DNA from: RGIG4608 sp051867875
GTDB taxonomy: Bacteria > Bacillota > Clostridia > Oscillospirales > CAG-272
Direction: 5' to 3'
Assembly: GCA_051867875.1 (NCBI GenBank)
Contig: JBJDZG010000026.1
Location: 1 to 64,000 of the forward strand
Length of the DNA: 64,000 nucleotides
Under the pieces are notes generated by a model. That model had not been told where the DNA came from. It worked only from the letters and a program-made list of their open reading frames with translations, and made no database searches. Each line of letters starts with the position of its first letter. Within the stretch, counting starts at the first letter, position 1. The position numbers were made by a program, and so were the translations under genes. This document shows, piece after piece, positions 43,044 to 51,640 of this stretch.

Positions 43044-44969
43044 TTATTTCGTTTTGGTATACGGTAGCAGACCGCCTGCCATCAAGATATTCGTCTGTCT
43101 TTCCGTAAACTCGCATCTGAGCAGATACTTCTCGTTTTTGCTCACATTATAGAGATACATCCTGCCGTTTTTGAGGGATGAGTGGATATTGGAAAGTTTA
43201 AGGATATCGTCCTCGGAGAGCTTGTCGTAATCGCTCGCATCGTCAAAAGTAAGAGGAAGTATTCCCGCGTTTATAAGATTTGCCGCGTGGATTCTTGCAA
43301 AGCTCTTTGCTACTACTGCTTTAACGCCGAGATAGAGCGGAACGAGTGCCGCATGCTCACGCGATGAGCCCTGACCGTAGTTTGAACCGCCGACGATTAC
43401 CGTCGAGCCGTTTTTAAGAGCTTTTTCGGAGAATTTTTCATCGCAGACGGCGAAGCAGAACTTTGAAAGATACGGAATGTTTGACCTGTAAGGCAAAATT
43501 TTTGCGCCTGCGGGCATTATGTGGTCTGTGGTTATATTGTCGCCCACCTTCAAAGTTAAATGCGCCTCAATACTGTCTTTGAGGGGCTGAGTGGTGGGCA
43601 GGGGTTTGATATTGGGTCCGCGGAGTATCTCAACACTCTTTGACTCCTCCTTTGAAGCAGGCATAATAACGGCACTGTCGTCAATTTTGAATTTTTCGGG
43701 AATTTCTATCTCGGGGTAATCACCGAGAGCTCTCGGGTCGCTTATATAGCCTGTAAGTGCGGACGCTGCCGCAATTTCGGGCGACACGAGATAAACCTGT
43801 GCGTCCTTCGTTCCGCTTCTGCCCTCAAAATTTCTGTTAAAGGTGCGTAGTGAAACGCCTGCGGAATTAGGAGAAAAGCCCATTCCGATGCAAGGACCGC
43901 AAGCACATTCAAGCACCCTTGCACCCGAGGCGATTATATCGTTCAGCGCACCGCATTCTGCAAGCATTGAAAGCACCTGCTTTGAGCCCGGAGAAACGGA
44001 AAGACTGACGCTGTCCTTTATTTTTTTGCCCCTTAAAATTGACGCTACGCGAAGCATATCACGAAGAGAGGAATTAGTACACGAGCCTATGCAAACCTGG
44101 TCCACGGGCACGCAAGAAAGCTCATCGACACTCTTTATATTATCGGGGCTGTGAGGGCAGGCAACGAGAGGGTTAAGAGCCGAGAGGTCAATGTCGATAA
44201 TTCTGTCGTATACCGCGTCCTCATCGCTTTTAAGGGGTATAAAATCATTACCTCTGTTTTGAGAAATAAGGAAATCCCTCGTAATCTCATCCGACGGAAA
44301 GATGGAAGTAGTGGCACCGAGCTCCGTTCCCATATTCGTAATAGTCGCACGTTCGGGCACGGAAAGCGTTTTAACGCCATCACCGCCCCATTCGATTATT
44401 GCACCCACCCCGCCTTTTACGGAGAGTATACGCAAAATTTCAAGGCTTATATCCTTAGCAGACACCCACGGGGAGAGTTTTCCGGTGAGATTTACTTTAT
44501 ACATTTTCGGCATAGTGATATAATACGCACCGCCGCCCATAGCTACGGCGACGTCCATTCCGCCCGCGCCGAATGCGAGCATTCCGATGCCGCCGCCCGT
44601 TGGCGTGTGGCTATCAGAGCCAATAAGAGTTTTACCGGGGACACCGAATCTTTCAAGATGCACCTGGTGGCATATACCGTTTCCAGGGCGGGAAAATCTG
44701 ATGCCGTACTTTTTGGCGACGGACTGAATATATCTGTGGTCGTCGGCATTCTCAAAGCCCGATTGAAGCGTATTGTGGTCGATATACGCCACGGAAAGCT
44801 CGGTCTTGACTCTGTCAATTCCGATTGATTCAAATTCAAGATACGCCATTGTACCCGTTGCATCTTGAGTCAGGGTCTGGTCAATCCTCAGCGCTATCTC
44901 GCTTCCGGGAGTCATATCGCCGGATATAAGATGCGATTTTATTATTTTTTGAGCTATAGTAAGTCCCAT
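43044..44969 (-). CDS. acnA: aconitate hydratase
   Basis: Isomerises citrate to isocitrate via cis-aconitate using a 4Fe-4S cluster. 641 aa, the compact form common in Clostridia. Cluster cysteines lie in VCIGSCTNSS and ECACGPCIGMGF; substrate loops SDSHTPTGGGIG and NYGQGSSREHAALV. The C-terminal swivel domain starts around residue 500. The ATG is 2 nt after the gntR stop, with its SD inside gntR, so it is coupled. Confidence 0.95.
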   Translation of the reverse strand: MGLTIAQKIIKSHLISGDMTPGSEIALRIDQTLTQDATGTMAYLEFESIGIDRVKTELSVAYIDHNTLQSGFENADDHRYIQSVAKKYGIRFSRPGNGICHQVHLERFGVPGKTLIGSDSHTPTGGGIGMLAFGAGGMDVAVAMGGGAYYITMPKMYKVNLTGKLSPWVSAKDISLEILRILSVKGGVGAIIEWGGDGVKTLSVPERATITNMGTELGATTSIFPSDEITRDFLISQNRGNDFIPLKSDEDAVYDRIIDIDLSALNPLVACPHSPDNIKSVDELSCVPVDQVCIGSCTNSSLRDMLRVASILRGKKIKDSVSLSVSPGSKQVLSMLAECGALNDIIASGARVLECACGPCIGMGFSPNSAGVSLRTFNRNFEGRSGTKDAQVYLVSPEIAAASALTGYISDPRALGDYPEIEIPEKFKIDDSAVIMPASKEESKSVEILRGPNIKPLPTTQPLKDSIEAHLTLKVGDNITTDHIMPAGAKILPYRSNIPYLSKFCFAVCDEKFSEKALKNGSTVIVGGSNYGQGSSREHAALVPLYLGVKAVVAKSFARIHAANLINAGILPLTFDDASDYDKLSEDDILKLSNIHSSLKNGRMYLYNVSKNEKYLLRCEFTERQTNILMAGGLLPYTKTK

Positions 44970-44971
44970 AA

Positions 44972-45619
44972 TTACTCCAAATTATTATTCAAAATATTGT
45001 TTTTAGCGTTTTGCGTATGAATAAGCACAAGTCTTTCGGCCTCGTCTGCATTTTTGCTCAAAATCGCCTCGTATATTGCTCTGTGCTCACGCACGGATTC
45101 CTCGGCGCGCTTTCTGCTCTGTACCGATGCACCTCTGAATTTCAGCGTTTTCTTATGAAGGCTGTAAAGCATTTCGTAGAAATGCGTTGAATCCATCATT
45201 TGATAAAGGATATTATGAAAACTCGTGTCCATTGATTTAATGTTTTCGGCGTCGCCCTTTGAGCAATAGAACTCTTGCAAATCAAGTATTTCTTTCATTT
45301 GGGCAAGCTGTTCGTCAGTCGCATTTTGAACTGCGAGCCTTACTGCCAATCCTTCCGTTCTCAGTCTGACCTCAAAGATGACCTCTATATCCTCTCTGGA
45401 TATACCGATAACCTTGACTCCCTTGGGAATAAACTCGATAAGGTGTTCCTGTTCAAGGCGGGAGAGCGCCTCTCTTACGGGCGTTCTGCTGACGCCAAGT
45501 GTTTCCGAAAGCCCGAGCTCAGTCAAAATCTCGTCCTTTGCATATTTTCCTATCAATATATCGTTTTCAAGTTTTTCAAAGACTTGGTCTGCTATTGATA
45601 TACTTCTGTGTCTTTCCAT
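44972..45619 (-). CDS. GntR family regulator with FCD domain, embedded in the citrate operon
   Basis: 215 aa. Winged helix (about 10-75) with LGVSRTPVREALSRLEQ, the FadR-type recognition region. The all-helical FCD domain (about 85-210) has metal-ligand candidates in DTSFHN, REHRAIYEA and LIHTQNA. FCD proteins usually respond to carboxylates. Position inside the operon between Re-citrate synthase and aconitase, and a TTGTATACAA operator at the operon promoter, suggest autoregulation by citrate or a related acid (inferred). Confidence 0.92.
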   Translation of the reverse strand: MERHRSISIADQVFEKLENDILIGKYAKDEILTELGLSETLGVSRTPVREALSRLEQEHLIEFIPKGVKVIGISREDIEVIFEVRLRTEGLAVRLAVQNATDEQLAQMKEILDLQEFYCSKGDAENIKSMDTSFHNILYQMMDSTHFYEMLYSLHKKTLKFRGASVQSRKRAEESVREHRAIYEAILSKNADEAERLVLIHTQNAKNNILNNNLE

Positions 45620-45634
45620 ATCTATCTCCTAAAA

Positions 45635-47011
45635 TCAAAACTTTTTAAGTCTTCCGCCCGAGAGTTCTTCTATCTTGTTTTCAAGTTCAAAATTCGAGAG
45701 GGAAGAAACTCTGCCGTCCTCGTAGATTTTATCAATCCATTCTTTAAGTGCGATTACCAATGGGGCTTTTTTATCCACCGCAAGCTCGCCCGAGAGGGAA
45801 TAGTTTTCATTTATCCAATAAGCAATTCCCGCAAGTCCCGAGGTCTTGCTTATAAGCACGGACGCAGGTCTGTTCAGTATTTTTTCGGTATTGAAAATGT
45901 TATAAATCTCCTCATCTTTAAGCAATCCGTCAGCGTGGATTCCCGCGCGGGTTACGTTGAAATTTCTGCCCACGAACGGAGTCATCGGGGGGATATTGTA
46001 ATTGATATTATTTCTGAAATATTCACCGATTTTCGTTATAACGGTGGGGTCCATTCCGTCAAGAGAACCGCGCAGGGAAGCGTATTCAAAAATCATGGCT
46101 TCAAGCGGGATATTTCCCGTGCGCTCTCCTATACCGAGAAGCGAGCAATTTACACCGCACGCGCCGTAAAGCCAAGCAGTACCCGCGTTTGCAACCGCCT
46201 TATAAAAATCATTATGGCCATGCCATTCAAGCAACTCGCTCGGCACTTCCGAATAGTGCTGCAAGCCGTAAATAATACCCGGAACGCTACGCGGAAGAGC
46301 AACCTCGGGATATGGAACACCGTATCCCATCGTATCGCAGGCGCGAATCCTGACGGGGATTCCCGCTTCCGCAGAGAGCTTCATCAGCTCGTTGACAAAG
46401 GGAACTACGAAGCCGTAAAAATCGGCTCTCGTGATATCTTCAAGATGGCATCTCGGCATAACACCCGCGTCAAAGGCCATTTTGACAGTTGCAAGATAGT
46501 GCTCCATAGCCTCTTTTCTCGTCATCTTCATTTTTTTGAATATGTGATAGTCACTGCAAGAAACCAAAATACCCGTTTCTCGAATGCCGAGGTCCTTTAC
46601 GAGCTTAAAGTCCTCCTTGTTAGCACGTATCCAAGTAGTAATCTCGGGAAATTTAAGCCCGAGGTCCTGACATCTTTCTATTGCCTCGCGGTCCTTTTTG
46701 CTGTATACGAAAAATTCAGTCTGTCTGATAATTCCATAAGGCCCGCCAAGCTCCGACATGAGTCCAAAAAGGTCCACTATCTGCTCAACCGTATAGGGCT
46801 CAACAGACTGCTGACCGTCCCTGAAAGAAGTGTCGGTTATCCAGATCTCTTTCGGCATAGACATGGGCACGCGTCTGTGGTTAAAAGCAACCTTGGGAAT
46901 ATCTTCATAATTGTATATATCACGGTACAAATTAGGGTCTTTTACGTCTTGAAGGGAGTAATGGTAATTTCTTTGTTCAAGCAAATTCGTTTTATTTGAA
47001 AACTCTAACAT
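45635..47011 (-). CDS. Re-citrate synthase (DRE-TIM homocitrate/isopropylmalate synthase relative)
   Basis: 458 aa DRE-TIM metallolyase. TDTSFRDGQQS (about 58-68) is the DRE motif and EWHGHNDFYKA holds the HxH metal ligands. The overall sequence, including LRGSLDGMDPTVITKIGEYF, fits the Re-face-specific citrate synthase first shown in Clostridium kluyveri, not homocitrate synthase. Context decides the function: aconitase and isocitrate dehydrogenase follow in the same operon, giving the oxidative half of the TCA cycle for glutamate. No Si-type citrate synthase lies in the window. SD AAAGGAG. Confidence 0.88.
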   Translation of the reverse strand: MLEFSNKTNLLEQRNYHYSLQDVKDPNLYRDIYNYEDIPKVAFNHRRVPMSMPKEIWITDTSFRDGQQSVEPYTVEQIVDLFGLMSELGGPYGIIRQTEFFVYSKKDREAIERCQDLGLKFPEITTWIRANKEDFKLVKDLGIRETGILVSCSDYHIFKKMKMTRKEAMEHYLATVKMAFDAGVMPRCHLEDITRADFYGFVVPFVNELMKLSAEAGIPVRIRACDTMGYGVPYPEVALPRSVPGIIYGLQHYSEVPSELLEWHGHNDFYKAVANAGTAWLYGACGVNCSLLGIGERTGNIPLEAMIFEYASLRGSLDGMDPTVITKIGEYFRNNINYNIPPMTPFVGRNFNVTRAGIHADGLLKDEEIYNIFNTEKILNRPASVLISKTSGLAGIAYWINENYSLSGELAVDKKAPLVIALKEWIDKIYEDGRVSSLSNFELENKIEELSGGRLKKF

Positions 47012-47038
47012 GGCATCTCCTTTTCACATAATTGTATT

Positions 47039-47050
47039 ATTGTATACAAT
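47039..47050. promoter_or_regulatory. candidate GntR/FCD operator ATTGTATACAAT
   Basis: Perfect 12-bp palindrome overlapping the last two bases of the minus-strand -10 box and extending toward the transcription start. It fits the TNGTNNNACNA half-site pattern of FadR-type regulators. A partial copy, ATTGTATTAT, is at 47031-47040. Confidence 0.7.
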
Positions 47051-47076
47051 TATACACACTTTGTAAAAAAAGTCAA
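47049..47076 (-). promoter_or_regulatory. sigma-A promoter of the citrate operon
   Basis: Minus strand: TTGACT (47071-47076), 16-nt spacer, TATAAT (47049-47054), about 38 nt upstream of the ATG. Confidence 0.82.
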
Positions 47077-47128
47077 GACAAAAATTAAAAATTTACACAT
47101 CGGCAACAAATAGCCATGAAAAATCGTA

Positions 47129-47134
47129 TATAAT
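47129..47134 (+). promoter_or_regulatory. possible -10 box of the glycosyltransferase gene
   Basis: TATAAT 51 nt before the ATG, but no recognisable -35 at 16-18 nt. The leader between it and the gene carries a 10-bp direct repeat CACAGCAACT (47145-47154 and 47163-47172) and a small GCTGT/ACAGC inverted repeat at 47138-47150. Confidence 0.4.
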
Positions 47135-47185
47135 TATGCTGTAACACAGCAACTAAATTCAGCACAGCAACTTTAAGGAGGAACA

Positions 47186-48445
47186 ATGAAAAACGATTTT
47201 AACGTATTTTTACTTAACGACTCTTTTCCGCCGACGATTGACGGCGTTGCAAATACAGTAATGAACTATGCAAATTACATTAATAAAAATCACGGAACAC
47301 CTACCGTTATAACACCGTTCTATCCAAACGTCGTTGACAATTATCCGTACGAGGTAATCAGGTATCCCAGTGTGAATACTCAAAAGTTCGTCGGATACAG
47401 ATTGGGCGTTCCCGCTGATGATGCTATATTCCATAAAGCAGTCCAAACAAATCCCAATATAATACACTCGCACTGTCCGTTCGTTTCTACTATGATTGCA
47501 AGAGCCTTGCAACGAAGAACGAACGCTCCGATAGTTTTTACATATCACACTAAATTTGATATCGATATTCAAAAGCTCATTCACAGCAGTATTCTTCAGG
47601 AATCCGCCATTAAGCTTATAGTTGACAACATAAACGCATGCGACGAGGTTTGGGTTGTAAGCCAGGGTGCAGGAGAAAATCTCAGGTCCTTGGGATACGA
47701 AAAAGATTTTATCGTTATGCAGAACGGCGTGGATTTCCCCAAGGGCAAATCGGAAAAAGAAAAAATCGAAAAGGTTATTGATAAATACAAATTGAGGTCG
47801 GATGCCGTAAAGTTCATTTTTACAGGCAGAATGATGTGGTATAAAGGAATAGATATCATACTCAAATCTCTAAAAGAAATAGACTCTTTGGGATACGATT
47901 TTCAGATGATATTCGTCGGCACGGGACTTGACCTTGACGAAATAAAGGCCATGGCAAAAGACCTTGAAATAATGAACAAGTGTCTGTTTACAGGTGCAAT
48001 AACAGACAGGGAAGAGCTGCGCTCACTTTACTCGGCGGCTGATCTGTTCCTGTTTCCCTCGACCTTTGACACAAACGGTCTTGTCGTTCGTGAGGCGGCT
48101 GCTTGCGAGCTCCCGAGTATCCTTATCACCGATTCTTGCGCTTCAGAAGGAATAGTTGACGGCGAAACGGGCTTTTTGATTGATAAAACTCCCGAGGGTA
48201 TGACCGCAAAAATCGAATATCTGTTAAATCACCCCGAAGTGATGAACAAAGTGGGAAAGAATGCACAGGATAAGATATATCTGTCGTGGGAAGATGCGAT
48301 AGCGGTCGCTAACGAGCGCTATCACAGAATAATTGAAAATTACAAGCCCAAGTCATTTGACAGCAAGGAACAGTGGACGGATAAGTTCTATAACCTGCTT
48401 GACCAAATGTATGAAATAAGAAGCCGTTTCCATTACGAATCTTGA
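47186..48445 (+). CDS. glycosyltransferase family 4 protein
   Basis: 419 aa retaining GT-B glycosyltransferase. N-terminal acceptor domain with DSFPPTIDGVANTVMNYANY-type start and IHSHCPFVSTMIARAL; the C-terminal nucleotide-sugar domain begins near FIFTGRMMWYKGIDI and holds FPSTFDTNGLVVREAAAC with the ExxxxxxxE-like donor site. Resembles enzymes that glucosylate diacylglycerol lipids, but acceptor is not proven. SD AAGGAGG. Confidence 0.88.
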   Translation: MKNDFNVFLLNDSFPPTIDGVANTVMNYANYINKNHGTPTVITPFYPNVVDNYPYEVIRYPSVNTQKFVGYRLGVPADDAIFHKAVQTNPNIIHSHCPFVSTMIARALQRRTNAPIVFTYHTKFDIDIQKLIHSSILQESAIKLIVDNINACDEVWVVSQGAGENLRSLGYEKDFIVMQNGVDFPKGKSEKEKIEKVIDKYKLRSDAVKFIFTGRMMWYKGIDIILKSLKEIDSLGYDFQMIFVGTGLDLDEIKAMAKDLEIMNKCLFTGAITDREELRSLYSAADLFLFPSTFDTNGLVVREAAACELPSILITDSCASEGIVDGETGFLIDKTPEGMTAKIEYLLNHPEVMNKVGKNAQDKIYLSWEDAIAVANERYHRIIENYKPKSFDSKEQWTDKFYNLLDQMYEIRSRFHYES

Positions 48446-48485
48446 TTTTCCAAAATTATTTTACTAAAAATTTTCAAAAAAACTA

Positions 48486-48514
48486 TTGATTTGTTTTGAG
48501 CAATATTATATAAT
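48486..48514 (+). promoter_or_regulatory. sigma-A promoter of the nucleotidyltransferase-gal group
   Basis: TTGATT (48486-48491), 17-nt spacer, TATAAT (48509-48514), 34 nt before the ATG. Confidence 0.85.
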
Positions 48515-48548
48515 TTACTCATCAAGATGATTATAAGGAGATATTTTT

Positions 48549-49454
48549 ATGACACTTGTAATTCTCGCTGCGGGCATGGGCTCCAGATACGGCGGTATGA
48601 AACAAATCGACCCTATAAACAAGGACGGAAATTTCATTATTGACTTTTCGATATACGATGCTGTCAAATCAGGCTTTGACAAGGTGATTTTCATAATCAA
48701 AGAGGAAAATCTCAGCGATTTTAAGGAAACTATCGGAAACCGAATCAGCAAATATATTCAGGTTGAGTATGCCTTCCAAAGACTTCACGACCTTCCCGAA
48801 TGGTTTGACGCTCCGAGCGACAGAAAAAAGCCTTGGGGCACAAATCAGGCGCTTTTAAGTGTAGCAAATATAGTCAAGGAGCCTTTTGCGGTAATTAATT
48901 CGGATGACTTTTACGGACGCGAAACCTTTGAAATTATTGCAAATCATCTGAAAAAAGTTGAGAACGCCAAGGGTAAGCCTCAATTTTGCATGGCAGGTTA
49001 CAGACTCGGAAACACTGTTACAGAGCACGGTGCAGTAAACCGCGGTGTATGCAATATCGGCGCTGACGGACGTCTTAAAAAGATTGTCGAAACAAAAGAA
49101 ATCGTGCCTGACGGCAAGGGCAAGGCAGTATATCCCGTCGGTAACGGCGTAGCAGAGCTTGACCTTGATACAGTGGTATCAATGAACTGCTGGGGATTTA
49201 CTCCCGAGCTTTTCGGATACATTGAAGCCGAATTTGACAGATTTCTTCACAACGTCGAAAATCCAATGAAGGACGAATCCTATCTCACGGACACCATAGA
49301 CTCCGTGATAGAATCCGACGCTTGCGACGTAATCGTATACAATACTAACGCTTCTTGGCTCGGCGTGACTTATCCCGACGATAAACCCGGCGTAGTGGCG
49401 GGTATAAATAAACTTGTGAATGAGGGAGTATATCCCGAACATCTTTGGAAATAA
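48549..49454 (+). CDS. sugar-phosphate nucleotidyltransferase
   Basis: 301 aa GT-A/NTP_transferase fold. N-terminal ILAAGMGSRYGGMKQIDP (residues 5-22) is the nucleotide loop with a shifted signature; INSDDFYGRETF holds the metal-binding Asp pair. Likely forms an NDP-sugar from a hexose-1-phosphate. Its place just upstream of galE and galM, with no galT in the window, suggests UDP-glucose or UDP-galactose formation; the substrate is inferred. Confidence 0.85.
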   Translation: MTLVILAAGMGSRYGGMKQIDPINKDGNFIIDFSIYDAVKSGFDKVIFIIKEENLSDFKETIGNRISKYIQVEYAFQRLHDLPEWFDAPSDRKKPWGTNQALLSVANIVKEPFAVINSDDFYGRETFEIIANHLKKVENAKGKPQFCMAGYRLGNTVTEHGAVNRGVCNIGADGRLKKIVETKEIVPDGKGKAVYPVGNGVAELDLDTVVSMNCWGFTPELFGYIEAEFDRFLHNVENPMKDESYLTDTIDSVIESDACDVIVYNTNASWLGVTYPDDKPGVVAGINKLVNEGVYPEHLWK

Positions 49455-49465
49455 GGAGATAGAAA

Positions 49466-50479
49466 ATGGCTATTTTGATTACAGGCGGTGCGGGCTTTAT
49501 CGGCTCACACACAATGGTGGAATTTTTAGAGGCAGGCTACGACCTTGTCGTAGTTGATAATTTTTCAAACAGCAAGCCCGAAGCGCTCAAACGCGTTAAG
49601 CAGATTACCGGCAGAGATTTCAAATTTTATCAGATTGACGCTACCGATTACAATGCCTTCGAGCGGGTATTTATAGAGAATAATATCGAATCCGCAGTGC
49701 ATTTCGCGGGTCTTAAAGCGGTTGGCGAATCCGTTTCCGTACCTCTTATGTACTACGAAAACAATCTTCTTTCTGCTATCACACTCTGCAAGCTTATGAG
49801 CAAATATAATGTTAAAAAGCTTGTTTTCAGCTCGTCTGCCACAGTTTACGGCAAGCCCAAAAGCAATCCCATAAAGGAAGACGCTGACCTTTGGACCACT
49901 AACCCTTACGGCGAAACCAAGCTGATGATTGAGAGAATACTCAAGGATATGTATAACGCAGACCCAACGTGGTCAATCGCTATTTTGCGTTATTTCAATC
50001 CCATCGGCGCACACCCCTCGGGACTTATCGGTGAAGACCCCAACGGCATTCCCAACAATCTTCTTCCTTACGTAACGCAGGTTGCATCGGGCAAAAGAGA
50101 GTGCCTGAACGTATTCGGAAACGATTATAATACGCACGACGGCACGGGAATCCGCGACTATATCCACGTGGTAGACCTCGCACAGGCTCATCTCAAGGCT
50201 CTTGAATGGACTGACGGACAGACGGGAATTGACTACTTTAATATTGGCACAGGTCAGGGCTATTCCGTACTTGATATCGTGAATGCTTATGAAAAGGCTA
50301 CGGGAATCAAGATTCCTTACAGAATTGTAGACCGCCGCCCGGGAGATATCGACGAGTGCTGTGCAGACCCCACTAAAGCGTATAACGTACTCAAATGGAA
50401 AGCAAAGTACGGAATCGAAGAAATGTGCAGAGATTCTAATAATTGGCAGTTGAAGAACCCCAACGGTTACGACTGCTGA
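49466..50479 (+). CDS. galE: UDP-glucose 4-epimerase
   Basis: Interconverts UDP-glucose and UDP-galactose. 337 aa extended SDR. NAD motif GGAGFIGSH (7-15), catalytic SSSATVYG Ser/Thr and NPYGETK Tyr-Lys pair, and DYIHVVDLA. SD AAGGAG; 11 nt after the nucleotidyltransferase. Confidence 0.95.
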   Translation: MAILITGGAGFIGSHTMVEFLEAGYDLVVVDNFSNSKPEALKRVKQITGRDFKFYQIDATDYNAFERVFIENNIESAVHFAGLKAVGESVSVPLMYYENNLLSAITLCKLMSKYNVKKLVFSSSATVYGKPKSNPIKEDADLWTTNPYGETKLMIERILKDMYNADPTWSIAILRYFNPIGAHPSGLIGEDPNGIPNNLLPYVTQVASGKRECLNVFGNDYNTHDGTGIRDYIHVVDLAQAHLKALEWTDGQTGIDYFNIGTGQGYSVLDIVNAYEKATGIKIPYRIVDRRPGDIDECCADPTKAYNVLKWKAKYGIEEMCRDSNNWQLKNPNGYDC

Positions 50480-50496
50480 AAAGCTGAAAATACGAA

Positions 50497-50525
50497 CAAA
50501 ACGGCAATTAATAATTGCCGTTTTG
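50497..50525 (+). terminator. hairpin between galE and galM
   Basis: 13-bp arms CAAAACGGCAATT (50497-50509) and 50513-50525. Only four T in the right arm; probably a partial terminator or mRNA processing hairpin. Confidence 0.7.
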
Positions 50526-50541
50526 ATATATAGGAGATTTT

Positions 50542-51603
50542 ATGGGAATAAATAAAGAGTTATTCGGCACATTCAAGTCGAAAACTGTATACAAATACAT
50601 ATTGAAAAATTCATCCGGTATGGAAGTTGCGCTCTCCGATTACGGCGCTACCGTACTCAGCATTAAAACGGCTGACAAGCACGGAAACCTCATTGATGTA
50701 GTTTGCGGATATGATGACCTCACCTCTTATACCGAGGCTGACGGATATCAGGGCGCGACTATCGGCAGAGTCGGAAACAGAATAGATGCGGGCAAGTTTT
50801 CTCTTGACGGGATTGATTATAAGCTTTACATAAATAATGCTCCAAACCATCTTCACGGCGGAAAATCGGGATTTGACGATAGAATTTGGCAGGTAATTGA
50901 TGCAAACGACAGAGACGAGCCCTCAATAAAATTCTTTCTGCTCTCACGCGACGGTGATGAGGGATATCCCGGAAATCTCGCCGTTTACGTAACCTTTACA
51001 TTGACTGGAAATAATGAGCTTTCGATAAAATATGAGGCAAAAACCGACAGAAGAACGCCCGTAAACCTTACGAATCACACCTATTTCAACCTCGGCGGAT
51101 ACGATTCGGGCAAGATTTACGACCACACGCTTTGGATAGATGCCGACACGTATATTCCGACTAATGAGGTGCTTATCCCGACGGGAGAGATAAAGAGCGT
51201 AGATAATACTCCGTTTGATTTCAGAATCCCTAAAAAGATAGGCAGAGATATCAATTTGCAGAATAAGGATTTGATAATTGCAGGCGGTTACGACCACTGT
51301 ATGAACTTTGTCGGAGGTAAGACTGTATATCCCAAGCTCCGTGCAAAAGCAGAAAATCCCGAGAGCGGAATAGTTATGGAAATGCTCACAAATCAACCTT
51401 GTGTACAGTTTTACAGCGGAAATTTCCTTAACGACGAAAAGCACCCCTTTAAGAACGAATGTTCGCAAAATAAACAGATGGCATTTTGCCTTGAAACGCA
51501 GAAAATGCCCGATTCAGTAAATCACCCGAATTTTACCGACGTGATACTGAATCCCGAGGATAAATACGACTACACGACGATTTATAAATTTTATACGAAA
51601 TAA
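50542..51603 (+). CDS. galM: aldose 1-epimerase (galactose mutarotase)
   Basis: Interconverts alpha and beta anomers of hexoses. 353 aa. TIGRVGNRIDAGKF, NHLHGGKSGFD with the HGG motif, VNLTNHTYFNLGG with the catalytic His, and a C-terminal CLETQKMPDSVNHP with the catalytic Glu. Belongs to the gal group. Confidence 0.95.
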   Translation: MGINKELFGTFKSKTVYKYILKNSSGMEVALSDYGATVLSIKTADKHGNLIDVVCGYDDLTSYTEADGYQGATIGRVGNRIDAGKFSLDGIDYKLYINNAPNHLHGGKSGFDDRIWQVIDANDRDEPSIKFFLLSRDGDEGYPGNLAVYVTFTLTGNNELSIKYEAKTDRRTPVNLTNHTYFNLGGYDSGKIYDHTLWIDADTYIPTNEVLIPTGEIKSVDNTPFDFRIPKKIGRDINLQNKDLIIAGGYDHCMNFVGGKTVYPKLRAKAENPESGIVMEMLTNQPCVQFYSGNFLNDEKHPFKNECSQNKQMAFCLETQKMPDSVNHPNFTDVILNPEDKYDYTTIYKFYTK

Positions 51604-51608
51604 GAAGA

Positions 51609-51640
51609 GGGCTGAATGACAAGTCATTCAGCCCGATTTT
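51609..51640. terminator. bidirectional terminator between galM and the rRNA methyltransferase
   Basis: 12-bp arms GGGCTGAATGAC (51609-51620) and GTCATTCAGCCC (51623-51634), then GATTTT. The stop codon of the minus-strand gene (51624) is inside the right arm. Confidence 0.85.

Noticed and set aside
45608..46999. A long plus-strand open frame opposite the Re-citrate synthase gene
   Set aside because: It is a shadow of a strongly conserved gene on the other strand, with no own start signal or family match.
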